From NCBI RefSeq assembly GCF_030412015.1, contig NZ_JASNRD010000015.1, positions 1-64,000 of the forward strand: a stretch of 64,000 bases of DNA, given 5' to 3'. Shown here in pieces: positions 18,429-26,733 of this stretch. Numbering within the stretch: position 1 is the first letter of the stretch; every line of letters begins with the position of its first letter. Source of the stretch: Massilia sp. YIM B02763 (GTDB taxonomy: Bacteria; Pseudomonadota; Gammaproteobacteria; Burkholderiales; Burkholderiaceae_D). The position numbers were made by a program, and so were the translations under genes. The notes beneath the pieces are model-generated. The model had not been told where the DNA came from. It saw only the letters and a program-made list of their open reading frames with translations, and made no database searches.

Positions 18429-19127
18429 TCAGTCGATGTACTTCAGGCCTGCCTTGGCGAGCGGCTCGCGCATGTTGTACATGTCCAGTCCTAGTACGCC
18501 GGACGCCAGTTTGGCGCGCTTTTCGCCTTCCAGGGCCTCGCGTTGCTCGGCCACCTCGGCCACGCGCGCGGCGTCCGCCGCCGGGACGACGACCACGCCG
18601 TCATCGTCGGCCACGATCGCGTCGCCGGGGTTGACCAGGGCGCCGGCGCAGACTACCGGGATGTTGACCGAGCCCAGCGTCGCCTTGATGCAGCCCTTGG
18701 CGCTGATTGCCTTGCTCCACACCGGGAAGCCCATCTCCTTCAGCACGCGTACGTCGCGCACGCCGGCATCGATGACGAGGGCCTTGGCTCCGCGCGCCAT
18801 GAAGCTGGTGGCGAGCAGGTCGCCGAAGAAGCCGTCGGTGCACTCGGCGCTGAGCGCGGCCACGACCACGTCGCCCGGCTGGATCTGTTCGGCGGCCACG
18901 TGCAGCATCCAGTTGTCGCCGGGGTGCAGCAGCACGGTGACGGCGGTCCCGCCGACCTGCGCGCCCGGCCAGATCGGACGCATGTAAGGCTTCAGCAGGC
19001 CCACCCGGCCCATCGCCTCGTGCACGGTGGCGCTGCCGAGGCGGCCCAGCCGTTCGACGGCGGCGGCATCGGCGCGCTCGATGTTGCGCTTGACGATGCC
19101 GAGCTGGTTCATCAGGGGCGTGCTCAT
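18429..19127 (-). CDS. ligK: 4-carboxy-4-hydroxy-2-oxoadipate aldolase / oxaloacetate decarboxylase
   Basis: This enzyme cleaves 4-carboxy-4-hydroxy-2-oxoadipate to pyruvate and oxaloacetate, the last step of the protocatechuate 4,5-cleavage and gallate pathways. The 232-residue protein belongs to the RraA-like/HMG aldolase fold: [15 protein letters not shown] near residue 30, GDNWMLHVA, and the metal/substrate loop [24 protein letters not shown] near 110-130 are all present (conserved Asp and Arg). It is followed after 1 nt by ligJ upstream, i.e. ligJ-ligK are one operon. Confidence 0.9.
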   Translation of the reverse strand: MSTPLMNQLGIVKRNIERADAAAVERLGRLGSATVHEAMGRVGLLKPYMRPIWPGAQVGGTAVTVLLHPGDNWMLHVAAEQIQPGDVVVAALSAECTDGFFGDLLATSFMARGAKALVIDAGVRDVRVLKEMGFPVWSKAISAKGCIKATLGSVNIPVVCAGALVNPGDAIVADDDGVVVVPAADAARVAEVAEQREALEGEKRAKLASGVLGLDMYNMREPLAKAGLKYID

Positions 19128-19128
19128 C

Positions 19129-20166
19129 TCAAATTCCTTTCTGTTTCAGGGCGGTGTCCAGGCGCGCGAACACACGGCGCGCATTGCCTTCGAAAATCTG
19201 GAAGCGGTCTTCATCCGACAGCGCGGCGGCCTGGATGTAGCGCTTGGTGTCGTCGTAGTAATGCCCGGTTTCGGGATCGATGCCGCGCACGGCGCCGATC
19301 ATCTCCGAGGCGAACAGCACGTTCTTCGTCGGGATGACCTTGGTGAGCAGGTCGATGCCCGGCTGGTGGTAGACGCAGGTGTCGAAGAAGATGTTGTTCA
19401 GCAGGTGCTCTTCGAGCAATGGCTTCTTCATCTCCTGCGCCAGGCCGCGGAAGCGTCCCCAGTGGTAGGGTACGGCGCCGCCGCCGTGCGGGATCAGGAA
19501 CTTCAGCGTCGGGAAGTCCTTGAACAGGTCGCTGGTCAGGCACTGCATGAAGGCCGTCGTGTCCGCGTTCAGGTAGTGCGCGCCGGTGGTGTGGAAGCAG
19601 GGGTTGCAGCTGGTCGAGACGTGGATCATCGCCGGGATGTCGTACTCGACCATCTTCTCGTAGATCGGGTACCAGTGGCGGTCCGACAGCGGCGGCGCGG
19701 TCCAGTGCCCGCCCGACGGATCTGGATTGAGGTTGATGCCGACCATGCCGTACTCCTTGACGCAGCGTTCCAGCTCGGGAATGCAGGTGGCCGGGTCGAC
19801 GCCGGGCGACTGCGGCAGCATGGCGGCGCCGATGAAGTGGTCCGGGAACAGCTGCGACACGCGGTAGCATAGTTCGTTGCAGATCGCGGCCCAGGTGGCG
19901 CTGGTGTCGAAATGACCGATGTGGTGGGCCATGAAGCTCGCCCGCGGCGAAAAAATCGTCAGATCGGAGCCGCGTTCTTTCATCAGGCGCAGCTGGTTGC
20001 TCTCGATCGACTCGCGCAGTTCGTTGTCACTGATGTTGAGGTCCGACACGCGCGGGCCGAGGTCCGGCGTGTTCAGGTTGGCGATCTGCCTGTTGCGCCA
20101 TTCCTCCAGCGCCTTGGGGGCCGTCGTGTAGTGGCCATGGCAGTCGATGATCAGGGGCTTGCGCAT
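19129..20166 (-). CDS. ligJ: 4-oxalomesaconate hydratase (amidohydrolase fold)
   Basis: LigJ hydrates 4-oxalomesaconate to 4-carboxy-4-hydroxy-2-oxoadipate. The 345-residue protein starts with the metal-binding DCHGHY motif (residues 8-13, H-x-H), and has [13 protein letters not shown] near 215-230, [11 protein letters not shown] and [17 protein letters not shown] near 290, all typical of the LigJ branch of the amidohydrolase-2 family. Length fits the family (about 340). It sits 1 nt from ligK and 4 nt from the galD remnant. Confidence 0.9.
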   Translation of the reverse strand: MRKPLIIDCHGHYTTAPKALEEWRNRQIANLNTPDLGPRVSDLNISDNELRESIESNQLRLMKERGSDLTIFSPRASFMAHHIGHFDTSATWAAICNELCYRVSQLFPDHFIGAAMLPQSPGVDPATCIPELERCVKEYGMVGINLNPDPSGGHWTAPPLSDRHWYPIYEKMVEYDIPAMIHVSTSCNPCFHTTGAHYLNADTTAFMQCLTSDLFKDFPTLKFLIPHGGGAVPYHWGRFRGLAQEMKKPLLEEHLLNNIFFDTCVYHQPGIDLLTKVIPTKNVLFASEMIGAVRGIDPETGHYYDDTKRYIQAAALSDEDRFQIFEGNARRVFARLDTALKQKGI

Positions 20167-20170
20167 GTGT

Positions 20171-21181
20171 TTATTCTCCTCTCCAGATGTCTTCCGATAT
20201 ATAGACTTCGCCGCGCATGATCGGGCGCGCGGTGCGCAGCAGGGCGGCGCGGACGACTTGTTGCGGGTTGTTCGGATCCAGGCCGAGTTCGACGCTGAAT
20301 TCGCCGGTCGGGTGCTCGACCGATACCGTGGTCGTCAGGCCGGGCGCCACCTGGGCGATACCCTGGGTGACGGAACCTTCCATCACGCAGGCAGTGGCGA
20401 CCGTAACGGCGGCCAGCACGCCGATCGCTTCATGGCAGACGTGCGGGATGAAACAGCGGGTGGCGATGGCGCCGCCATCTTGCGGGGGCGCGACCAGGCA
20501 CATCTTCGGATAGTTCCTGGTCGTTACGTCGCCCAGGCCCATCAACGGACCGGCCGTCAGGCGCAATCCTTCAAGCCTTGCCTTGAGGGCAGCGTTGGCA
20601 TTCAGTTCGGCCACGGACTCGTATCCGGTCGCGCCCAGGTCCGCGGCCCTTACCAGCACCATCGGCATGCCATTGTCGATCAGGGTCGCGTCGATCTCGA
20701 ACGGTCCGCCCGCAGCGGCATCGACCCGCACCCGCTCCAGTGCTCGGCCGGTGGGCAGCAGGGATGGGCAGACCGAGCCGGCGGTGTCAAGGAAGTCAAT
20801 GCTGATCGGCGCGGCGGTACCGGGGACGCCGTCGATCCGGGCATCGCCTGCGTACTTCAGGCGCGCAGACGGCGTCGGCACGGTGATATCGCATTGCATG
20901 CCTGTGTTGATAGTGAGTACCCTGGCCGTGGTGTGGCCGTCCTGGATGGGCAGCAGGCCACGCTCGAGCGCGAACGGCAGCACGGCGGCCAGCATATTGC
21001 CGCAGTTGGGCGTCACGTCCACCGTGTCCCGGTCGGGCTGCAGCTGGGCGAACAGGAAGTCGAGGTCGACGCCGGGCGTCGTGCTGCGCCTGACGATGCC
21101 GACCTTGCTGGTCAGCGGATGCGCGCCCCCAAGGCCGTCGATTTGACGGGGGTCGGGGGACCCCATTGCGGCGAGGAGCAC
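20171..21181 (-). CDS. galD: 4-oxalomesaconate tautomerase, 5'-truncated
   Basis: GalD/LigU-type tautomerases of the PrpF family isomerise 4-oxalomesaconate in the 4,5-cleavage pathway. The frame has the family segments MGSPDPRQIDGLGGAHPLTSK, DVTPNCGNMLAAVLPFAL (active-site Cys) and CHEAIGVLAAVTVATA. The family N terminus, with its RGGTSKG motif, is missing: recognisable reading extends upstream only to GPFFLESELPADSTLRDR (about 21235) and then runs into cytochrome DNA. The first available start is GTG at 21181, leaving 336 residues against about 360. Activity is doubtful because the RGGTSKG loop lines the active site. Confidence 0.75.
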   Translation of the reverse strand: MLLAAMGSPDPRQIDGLGGAHPLTSKVGIVRRSTTPGVDLDFLFAQLQPDRDTVDVTPNCGNMLAAVLPFALERGLLPIQDGHTTARVLTINTGMQCDITVPTPSARLKYAGDARIDGVPGTAAPISIDFLDTAGSVCPSLLPTGRALERVRVDAAAGGPFEIDATLIDNGMPMVLVRAADLGATGYESVAELNANAALKARLEGLRLTAGPLMGLGDVTTRNYPKMCLVAPPQDGGAIATRCFIPHVCHEAIGVLAAVTVATACVMEGSVTQGIAQVAPGLTTTVSVEHPTGEFSVELGLDPNNPQQVVRAALLRTARPIMRGEVYISEDIWRGE

Positions 21182-21249
21182 CCGGTCGCGCAGCGTCGAA
21201 TCCGCCGGAAGTTCGGACTCGAGAAAAAAGGGACCGGCGCGAAGCGGGC

Positions 21250-21891
21250 GCTCCTGAAGAACGCGACATTCCAGAAGCCCATCGCCCAGCGCTGGTTGAA
21301 GGGGAAGGCGAGGTCCGGCTCCGGCGTCGCCCGCGGCGTGGCGGGAAGGCCGAACAGGTAGGCCTTGATCGCCAGCGCATCGGCGCGGCTCAGCTGCGAG
21401 TACGAGGTGTACGGGAAGGCCGGATACAGTCGCTTGCCGCCCTTGCGGATGCCGTCGTGCATGGCGCGCACGAAGTCGTCGTCGCTCCAGGCGCCGATGC
21501 CGGTGTCGCGGTCGGGTGTGATGTTCGACGAGTACAGCGTCCCGAACGGCAGCTTGAACGCGAGTCCGCCGGCGAACGGCTTGCCGCCGGGGGCGGTATG
21601 GCAGGCGACGCAGTCGTCCGCGCGCGCCAGGTAGGCGCCGCGCGCCACCAGCGCCGCGGACGGCGGCGCCCCGTGCAGGACGGGCGCCGTCCCCGGCGAG
21701 GGATCGGAACGGTTGAGGAAGGCGTAGGCGGCGGCCGCGCAGGCGGCGTGTCCGATCGCGGCATTGGGTTCGTGAGCCAGGCCGGCCCGGGCGGCGCGGG
21801 CCACGCCGGCTTGCAGGGCAGCGGTTTGATCGACGCCCTGGTCCGGCGCTGCGAAGGGACGATCAGCCGCCGTACCGATGGCGGCGCCCAT
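21250..21891 (-). pseudogene. Cytochrome c subunit fragment (dehydrogenase-associated)
   Basis: A 214-codon open part encodes one haem site (DDCVACHTA, around 21598-21620) and the typical FAGGLAFKLPFGTLYSSNITPD, GIGAWSDDDFVRAMHDGI, YPAFPYTSYSQLS and FNQRWAMGFWNVAFFR segments of the membrane-anchored cytochrome subunits that serve periplasmic molybdenum or quinoprotein dehydrogenases. Those proteins have three haem domains; here the gene stops after the first, where it joins galD near 21236-21255. The N-terminal ~50 codons look unlike the family and may come from another gene. No dehydrogenase subunit is nearby. Confidence 0.7.
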
Positions 21892-21943
21892 GTCACCGTG
21901 CTGTGCCGGTTGCCCGCCCAGGCTTGAATCTGCCGCGCGGCAT

Positions 21944-23167
21944 TCAGACGATGCCCTTGTCCTTCAGCGCCGCGATCTCGGCCGCCGACAAGCCTGCCAG
22001 CGTGGCCAGGATGTCCTGCGTATGCTGCCCGAGCAGGGGCGGCGCGCTTGCGTAGGCGATGGGCGTCGCCGAGAACTTGATCGGGTTGGCCACCGAGGGA
22101 ACGGTGCCGGCCTGCGGATGCGGCAGGTCGACCCGCATCTTGCGGTGCTTGACCTGCGGGTGCTCGAAGGTCTGGGCGATATCGTTGATGGGGCCCGCGG
22201 GCACGCCGGCGGCTTCCAGCGGCGCGACCCAGTCGGCGGTGGTGCGCCCCAGCAGCACTTCTTCCAGCATCGGCACCAGGATCTCGCGGTTGCGCACCCG
22301 GTTGGCGTTGGTCGCGAAGCGCTCGTCCCCGGCCAGGTGCGCGCAGCCGGCGATGTCGCAGAATTTCGCGAACTGGCGGTCGTTGCCGACCGCGAGGACC
22401 ATATGGCCGTCGCGGGTGCGGAACACCTGGTAGGGGACGATGTTGGCGTGCGCATTGCCCTGGCGCTTTGGCACCTTGCCCGACACCAGGTAGTTCATGT
22501 TCATGTTGGCCACCGCGGCCACCTGCACGTCCAGCAGCGCCATGTCGATGTACTGTCCTTCGCCGGTCTTGTGGCGGTGTTCGATCGCCGCCAGGATGGC
22601 GACGCTCGCGTACATGCCCGTCATCAGGTCCGAGAAGGCGACGCCGAGTTTCTGCGGGCCGCCGCCGGGCAGGTCGTCGCGCTCGCCCGTGATGCTCATC
22701 AGGCCGCCCATGCCCTGGATCACGAAGTCGTAGCCGGCGAAGGAGGACATCGGGCCGTCCTGGCCGAAACCCGTCACCGAGCAATAGACCAGGCGTGGAT
22801 TGAGCGCCTTCAGGTCGTCGTAGGACAGGCCGTAGCGCGCCATGTCGCCGACCTTGTAGTTCTCGATGAAGACGTCGCTCTCCATCGCCAGCTTGCGCAC
22901 GATGGCCTGGCCCTCGGGCGTGGCGATGTCGAGGGTGACGGACTTCTTGCCGCGGTTGGTGGACAGGAAGTAGGCCGACTCGCGGGTGTCCCGGCCTTCC
23001 TCGTCCTTCAGGTAGGGCGGACCCCAGGCGCGGGTATCGTCGCCGCTGCCCGGCCGTTCGATCTTGATGACCTCGGCGCCGAGGTCGGCCAGCATCTGGC
23101 AGGCCCAGGGGCCGGCGAGGACGCGCGTCAGGTCGAGGACGCGGATGTGCGACAGTGCTCCGGACAT
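21944..23167 (-). CDS. CaiB/BaiF family CoA-transferase (class III)
   Basis: A 407-residue family III CoA-transferase that moves CoA between acyl-CoA and a free carboxylic acid in the cytoplasm. Motifs include RVLDLTRVLAGPWACQMLADLGAEVIKIE near residues 8-35, the active-site aspartate region (YIDMALLDVQVA, about residue 175), and GGGPQKLGVAFSDLMTGMYA. GGAGGA precedes the ATG. By position it would activate the substrate of the adjacent beta-oxidation-type genes, replacing the two-subunit DcaIJ transferase of the adipate pathway (inference). Confidence 0.88.
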   Translation of the reverse strand: MSGALSHIRVLDLTRVLAGPWACQMLADLGAEVIKIERPGSGDDTRAWGPPYLKDEEGRDTRESAYFLSTNRGKKSVTLDIATPEGQAIVRKLAMESDVFIENYKVGDMARYGLSYDDLKALNPRLVYCSVTGFGQDGPMSSFAGYDFVIQGMGGLMSITGERDDLPGGGPQKLGVAFSDLMTGMYASVAILAAIEHRHKTGEGQYIDMALLDVQVAAVANMNMNYLVSGKVPKRQGNAHANIVPYQVFRTRDGHMVLAVGNDRQFAKFCDIAGCAHLAGDERFATNANRVRNREILVPMLEEVLLGRTTADWVAPLEAAGVPAGPINDIAQTFEHPQVKHRKMRVDLPHPQAGTVPSVANPIKFSATPIAYASAPPLLGQHTQDILATLAGLSAAEIAALKDKGIV

Positions 23168-23180
23168 GCTGTTCCTCCGT

Positions 23181-23294
23181 TCAGGCGCGTTCGACGGCGG
23201 CGGCGGCCAGGTCGTCCGGACGGACCGGGGCGAGGGCGCCGGCGAGGCGGCCGAACGGGGTGCGCAGGCCGGAATGGATGTAAGCGTCGAGCAT
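23181..23294 (-). pseudogene. Thiolase (acetyl-CoA acyltransferase) N-terminal stub
   Basis: An ATG with GGAACACC upstream opens a 37-codon frame reading MLDAYIHSGLRTPFGRLAG then ALAPVRPDDLAA, the conserved N terminus of beta-ketoadipyl-CoA/acetyl-CoA thiolases, and then stops. The remaining ~360 residues with the catalytic Cys, His and second Cys are absent; the CoA-transferase starts 14 nt further on. It is an internal deletion that removed most of the gene but kept its translation start. Confidence 0.8.
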
Positions 23295-23322
23295 GGTGTT
23301 CCTTTGTTTCCAGGATAGGTCG

Positions 23323-24861
23323 TCAATTGTCCGGAGTGAGCAGCGACACGCCCAATAGCGCGCGCCGCCTGAGCCAGGGGCTGGGCCGGTAGCGCGGGTC
23401 GCGGTAGGTGTCGAACAGGCCGTCCAGGATGCGCATCACGGTCGCGGCGCCGAGCGCGTCGCCCAGCGCCAGCGGACCGCGCGGATAGCCGAGGCCCAGC
23501 GTGACGGCCTGGTCGATGTCGGCCGGGGTGGCGATGCCCTGCTGGGCGATGTCGGCGCCGATGTTGACGATCGTGGCGACGACGCGCTGGCATATCAGGC
23601 CGGCGCTGTCGCGCACCACGGACACCGGCGTGCCGTCCGCCGCGAACAGCGCGTGCGCGGCGTCGCGCACGGCCGGCGCGGTCAGCGGCGTCGTCATCAG
23701 CGTGCGCCGGCCCGCCAGGAACAGCGGGTCCAGCGCCACCGTGCGCGCCGGATCGAGCCCCGCGGCGACGGCGGCGCCGGTCGCGTCCTGCCCCACCGGC
23801 AGCACCAGGCACAGCGAGCCGGCGGCCGGACGGGCGCCGCGGTCGCGCGCGGCGCCGAGCGCGGCGAGCAGTGCGTCCAGCAGCGCGTCGACGGCGGGGA
23901 AGGCGGCGGCATCGGCCGCATCGAGCCAGACCGCGACGTCGGCGCGCGCCGGCACCGGCACCGGCGGGCCGGGAATGTCCTGCTTCTTTCCATCTTCGTA
24001 GGCATAGAAGCCGCGGCCGCTCTTGCGGCCCAGCAGTCCGGCCGCCAGCCGCTGGCGCGCCAGCGGGGACGGGCGGAAGCGCGGTTCCTGGTAATACTGG
24101 TCGTAGATCGATTCCATCACGGGCTGCGACACGTCCAGCCCCGTCAGGTCCAGCAGCTCGAACGGTCCCATGCGAAAGCCCGCGGCGTCGCGCAGGATGC
24201 GGTCCAACTCGGCATGCGCGGCGACGTTCTCGCCCAGCAGGCGCAGCGACTCGGTGAGGTAGCCGCGGCCGGCGTGGTTGACGATGAAGCCCGGCGTGTC
24301 GCTCGCGCGCACCGGCGCGTGGCCCATGCGGCGGGCGATGTCCACCAGGCGGTCGGCCACGGAGGCGTCGGTGAGCGGGCCGGCGATCACCTCGACGATC
24401 TTCATCAGCGGCACGGGGCTGAAGAAGTGGAAGCCGGCCACGCGCCCCGGCGCCCGGCACGCGGCGGCGATCGCCGTCACCGACAGCGACGAGGTATTGG
24501 TGGCCAGGATGCAGTCCGCGCCGACCACGGCTTCCAGTTCGCGAAACAGCGACTGCTTGGCGTCCAGGCGCTCGACGATGGCCTCGACCACCGTGCCGCA
24601 GGGCGCGAGGTCGGCCAGCGTGGCGGCGACGGCCAGGCGCGCGACCGCATCGGACACGTCCTGCGCGGCCAGCTTGCCCTTCGCGGCCAGCTTGTCCAGG
24701 GTGGCGGCGATGGCCTCGCGCGCTTCCTCGGCGGCGCCGGGACGGCTGTCGTGCAGGATCACGGGAATGCCGCCCTGGACGGCGATCTGGGCGATGCCGC
24801 GGCCCATCAGGCCGCAGCCGACGACGCCGAGCCGGCCCTGGTTGTCGAAATCGGATGTCAT
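23323..24861 (-). CDS. 3-hydroxyacyl-CoA dehydrogenase (PaaH/DcaH type)
   Basis: The enzyme oxidises 3-hydroxyacyl-CoA (or 3-hydroxyadipyl-CoA) with NAD. The 512-residue protein has the Rossmann motif GVVGCGLMGRGIAQIAVQGG near 11-30, NTSSLSVTAIA, GFHFFSPVPLMKIVEVI (catalytic His, about residue 142), and DTPGFIVNHAGRGYLTESLRLL. It carries two C-terminal 3HCDH domains (the second ending NIGADIAQQGIATPADID), the long form seen in phenylacetate and dicarboxylate catabolism. It shares its operon with the enoyl-CoA hydratase upstream and the thiolase stub downstream. Confidence 0.9.
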   Translation of the reverse strand: MTSDFDNQGRLGVVGCGLMGRGIAQIAVQGGIPVILHDSRPGAAEEAREAIAATLDKLAAKGKLAAQDVSDAVARLAVAATLADLAPCGTVVEAIVERLDAKQSLFRELEAVVGADCILATNTSSLSVTAIAAACRAPGRVAGFHFFSPVPLMKIVEVIAGPLTDASVADRLVDIARRMGHAPVRASDTPGFIVNHAGRGYLTESLRLLGENVAAHAELDRILRDAAGFRMGPFELLDLTGLDVSQPVMESIYDQYYQEPRFRPSPLARQRLAAGLLGRKSGRGFYAYEDGKKQDIPGPPVPVPARADVAVWLDAADAAAFPAVDALLDALLAALGAARDRGARPAAGSLCLVLPVGQDATGAAVAAGLDPARTVALDPLFLAGRRTLMTTPLTAPAVRDAAHALFAADGTPVSVVRDSAGLICQRVVATIVNIGADIAQQGIATPADIDQAVTLGLGYPRGPLALGDALGAATVMRILDGLFDTYRDPRYRPSPWLRRRALLGVSLLTPDN

Positions 24862-24871
24862 CCCGTGCTCC

Positions 24872-25642
24872 TCATTCCCCGGTGTAGTCGGGCTTGCGTT
24901 TCTCGAAGAAGGCGCGCATGCCTTCCTTCTGGTCGCGGCTGGCGAACAGCAGATGGAAGGCCTTGCGTTCCAGCATGAGCGCCGCGTCGAGCGACGCGTC
25001 CTGGCCGGCCAGCACGACTTCCTTGATCTGGGCCGCGGCCAGCGGCGGCATGGCGGCGATCGTCCGGGCCAGTTCCAGCGCGCGCTCCTGCACCTTGCCG
25101 TCCTCGACCACCTCGCTGGCGAGGCCCGCGGCGAACGCTTCGCGGCCGTTCAGCGGCTGGCCGGTCAGCAGCATCTTCATCGCCTGGAACTTGCCGATGG
25201 CCCGCGTCAGCCTTTGCGTTCCCCCGGCCCCCGGCATGATGCCGACCTTGATTTCCGGCTGCGCGAACGAGGCATTCTCGCCCGCGACGATGATGTCCGC
25301 GTGCATGGCGAGTTCGCAGCCTCCGCCCCAGGCATAGCCGTTGACGGCCGCGATCACGGGCTTCGGACAGCCGGCGATCGCCTGCCACAGCCGCTGTACC
25401 TGGCGCAGGTGCATCTCGATCGGCGTGGCTTCGGCGATGTCGCGCAGGTCGGCGCCGGCCGCGAACACCTGCTCGCCACCCGTCAGCACGATGCAGCGCA
25501 CGGCGGGATCCTGGCCCAGGACGGTGAACTGTTCTGCCAGCTGGCTGCGCACGCTGCGGTTCAGCGCATTGCGGACATCAGGGCGGTGAATGAGGAGGCG
25601 GGCGATGCCAGGTTCTGGATGGGAAAGAACGAGTTCGGTCAT
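24872..25642 (-). CDS. Enoyl-CoA hydratase/isomerase family protein
   Basis: A 256-residue crotonase-fold enzyme hydrating 2,3-dehydroacyl-CoA. It has FAAGADLRDIAE (oxyanion-hole strand, about 60-72), AVNGYAWGGGCELAMHADII near 100 and the second catalytic glutamate in EIKVGIMPGAGGTQRLTRAIG (about 130-150). I take the ATG at 25642 because the preceding in-frame sequence runs through the promoter and operator. It is the first gene of the operon that continues to 3HCDH, thiolase stub and CoA-transferase. Confidence 0.9.
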   Translation of the reverse strand: MTELVLSHPEPGIARLLIHRPDVRNALNRSVRSQLAEQFTVLGQDPAVRCIVLTGGEQVFAAGADLRDIAEATPIEMHLRQVQRLWQAIAGCPKPVIAAVNGYAWGGGCELAMHADIIVAGENASFAQPEIKVGIMPGAGGTQRLTRAIGKFQAMKMLLTGQPLNGREAFAAGLASEVVEDGKVQERALELARTIAAMPPLAAAQIKEVVLAGQDASLDAALMLERKAFHLLFASRDQKEGMRAFFEKRKPDYTGE

Positions 25643-25651
25643 GGATTTCCA

Positions 25652-25668
25652 GGTTCGCATAGCGGACC
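25652..25668. promoter_or_regulatory. IclR-type operator, copy 1
   Basis: GGTTCGCATAGCGGACC is an imperfect palindrome (GGTTCGC / GCGGACC, one mismatch) identical to copy 2. It lies 10-26 nt before the enoyl-CoA hydratase ATG, downstream of its promoter. GTTCGC/GCGAAC half-sites are usual for IclR family regulators, and such a gene is next door. Confidence 0.75.
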
Positions 25669-25696
25669 GATAGTTCGAAAAAAAGTCGATCGGTGC

Positions 25697-25725
25697 AGGA
25701 TAGGCAAAAAATTTGGCCATGTAAA
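25697..25725 (-). promoter_or_regulatory. Promoter of the enoyl-CoA hydratase operon
   Basis: On the minus strand TTTACA (25725-25720), 17-nt spacer, TATCCT (25702-25697). Predicted start near 25690 places operator copy 1 at about +22 to +38, where bound protein would hinder transcription, while copy 2 lies upstream at about -83 to -99. Confidence 0.6.
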
Positions 25726-25772
25726 GCCTGTTCTGACGCCATTTATCGGGTTTGTTTATAAATTTTATTAAC

Positions 25773-25789
25773 GGTTCGCATAGCGGACC
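25773..25789. promoter_or_regulatory. IclR-type operator, copy 2
   Basis: Identical 17 bp to copy 1, 121 bp away, 50 nt before the iclR start codon. It adjoins the AT-rich tract GTTTATAAATTTTATTAA that probably holds the plus-strand promoter of the regulator. The pair serves both divergent directions. Confidence 0.75.
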
Positions 25790-25838
25790 AGCGGTTTGAA
25801 AATGTTTGACATCACCCGAAATGATATGACAGGATGAA

Positions 25839-26711
25839 ATGAGGGCCGGCCGGGAGATGCCGGACGCGACGGAACAACGGGAGGAGCGCATGCGCAGCGC
25901 GGACGACGACAGCGACATCCAGCAATTCGACGACAGCGGGGAGGGCAAGGACCGGCAGTTCGTCACGGCACTGGCGCGCGGCCTCGAGCTGTTGCGCTGC
26001 TTCGGCGAACGCGAGCGCGAGCTCGGCCTGACCGAGCTGGCACGCCGCACCGGCATTCCAAAGCCGACCGTCGCGCGCCTGGCCGGCACGCTCGCGAAGC
26101 TGGGCTACCTCGACCACCTGGAGGCGGAAGGCCGCTACCGGCTGGGAGCGGGGGTGCTGGCACTGGGCTTCGGCATGCTGGCGCGGCTCGACGTCCGGGA
26201 GACGGCGCGTCCGTTGATGCGCGAACTGGCCGAGCGCACCCAGGCGTCGGTGTCGCTGGGCGTGCGCGATCGCCTGTCGATGGTGTACGTGGAATCGGTG
26301 CGCAGCAGCGCCTCGATCACGCTGCAGCGCGGCGTGGGGACGCGCCTGGCACTGGCGACGACGGCGCTGGGACGCGCCTACCTGGCGGGCATGCCCGCGC
26401 CCGAGCGTGCCGGCCTGCTCCAGCAGCTGCGCCAGCGCGACGCGGCCGACTGGCCGCGCCTGCAGGCCGGCGTCGACCAGGCCGTGCGCGACTACGCCGA
26501 GCGCGGCTTCTGCATCTCGATCGGAGAATGGGACAAGGACGTCTGCGGCGTCGGCGTCCCTTTCCGCGCGCCGGACGGCACCATGATGTCCTTCAACTGC
26601 GGCAAGCCCGCGTTCAAATGCAGCCGCGAGTACCTGGAACGGGAACTCGGTCCGGCCCTGGTCGAGCTGGTCCGCAAGGTCGGCGGCTCGATGGGACGCG
26701 GCAACGCCTGA
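25839..26711 (+). CDS. IclR family transcriptional regulator (PcaR/PobR-like)
   Basis: A 290-residue regulator with an N-terminal winged helix (FVTALARGLELLRCF, recognition region TELARRTGIPKPTVARLAGTL, about 48-80) and a C-terminal effector domain (VRDRLSMVYVESVRSS, RGFCISIGEW, GVGVPFRAPDGTMMSFNCGKPAF). The first ~35 residues are an acidic, low-complexity extension. It is divergent from the hydratase operon, leads the acyl-CoA dehydrogenase gene, and is flanked by two identical palindromes, so it likely controls both sides in response to a pathway acid or CoA ester. Confidence 0.9.
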   Translation: MRAGREMPDATEQREERMRSADDDSDIQQFDDSGEGKDRQFVTALARGLELLRCFGERERELGLTELARRTGIPKPTVARLAGTLAKLGYLDHLEAEGRYRLGAGVLALGFGMLARLDVRETARPLMRELAERTQASVSLGVRDRLSMVYVESVRSSASITLQRGVGTRLALATTALGRAYLAGMPAPERAGLLQQLRQRDAADWPRLQAGVDQAVRDYAERGFCISIGEWDKDVCGVGVPFRAPDGTMMSFNCGKPAFKCSREYLERELGPALVELVRKVGGSMGRGNA

Positions 26712-26733
26712 ACCACGACACAAAGGAAGAAAC

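Noticed and set aside
17424-23300. An integrated phage or genomic island at tRNA-Ser
   Set aside because: No integrase, excisionase or phage gene is present, and the tRNA 3' end has only one degraded repeat; gene decay explains the region better.
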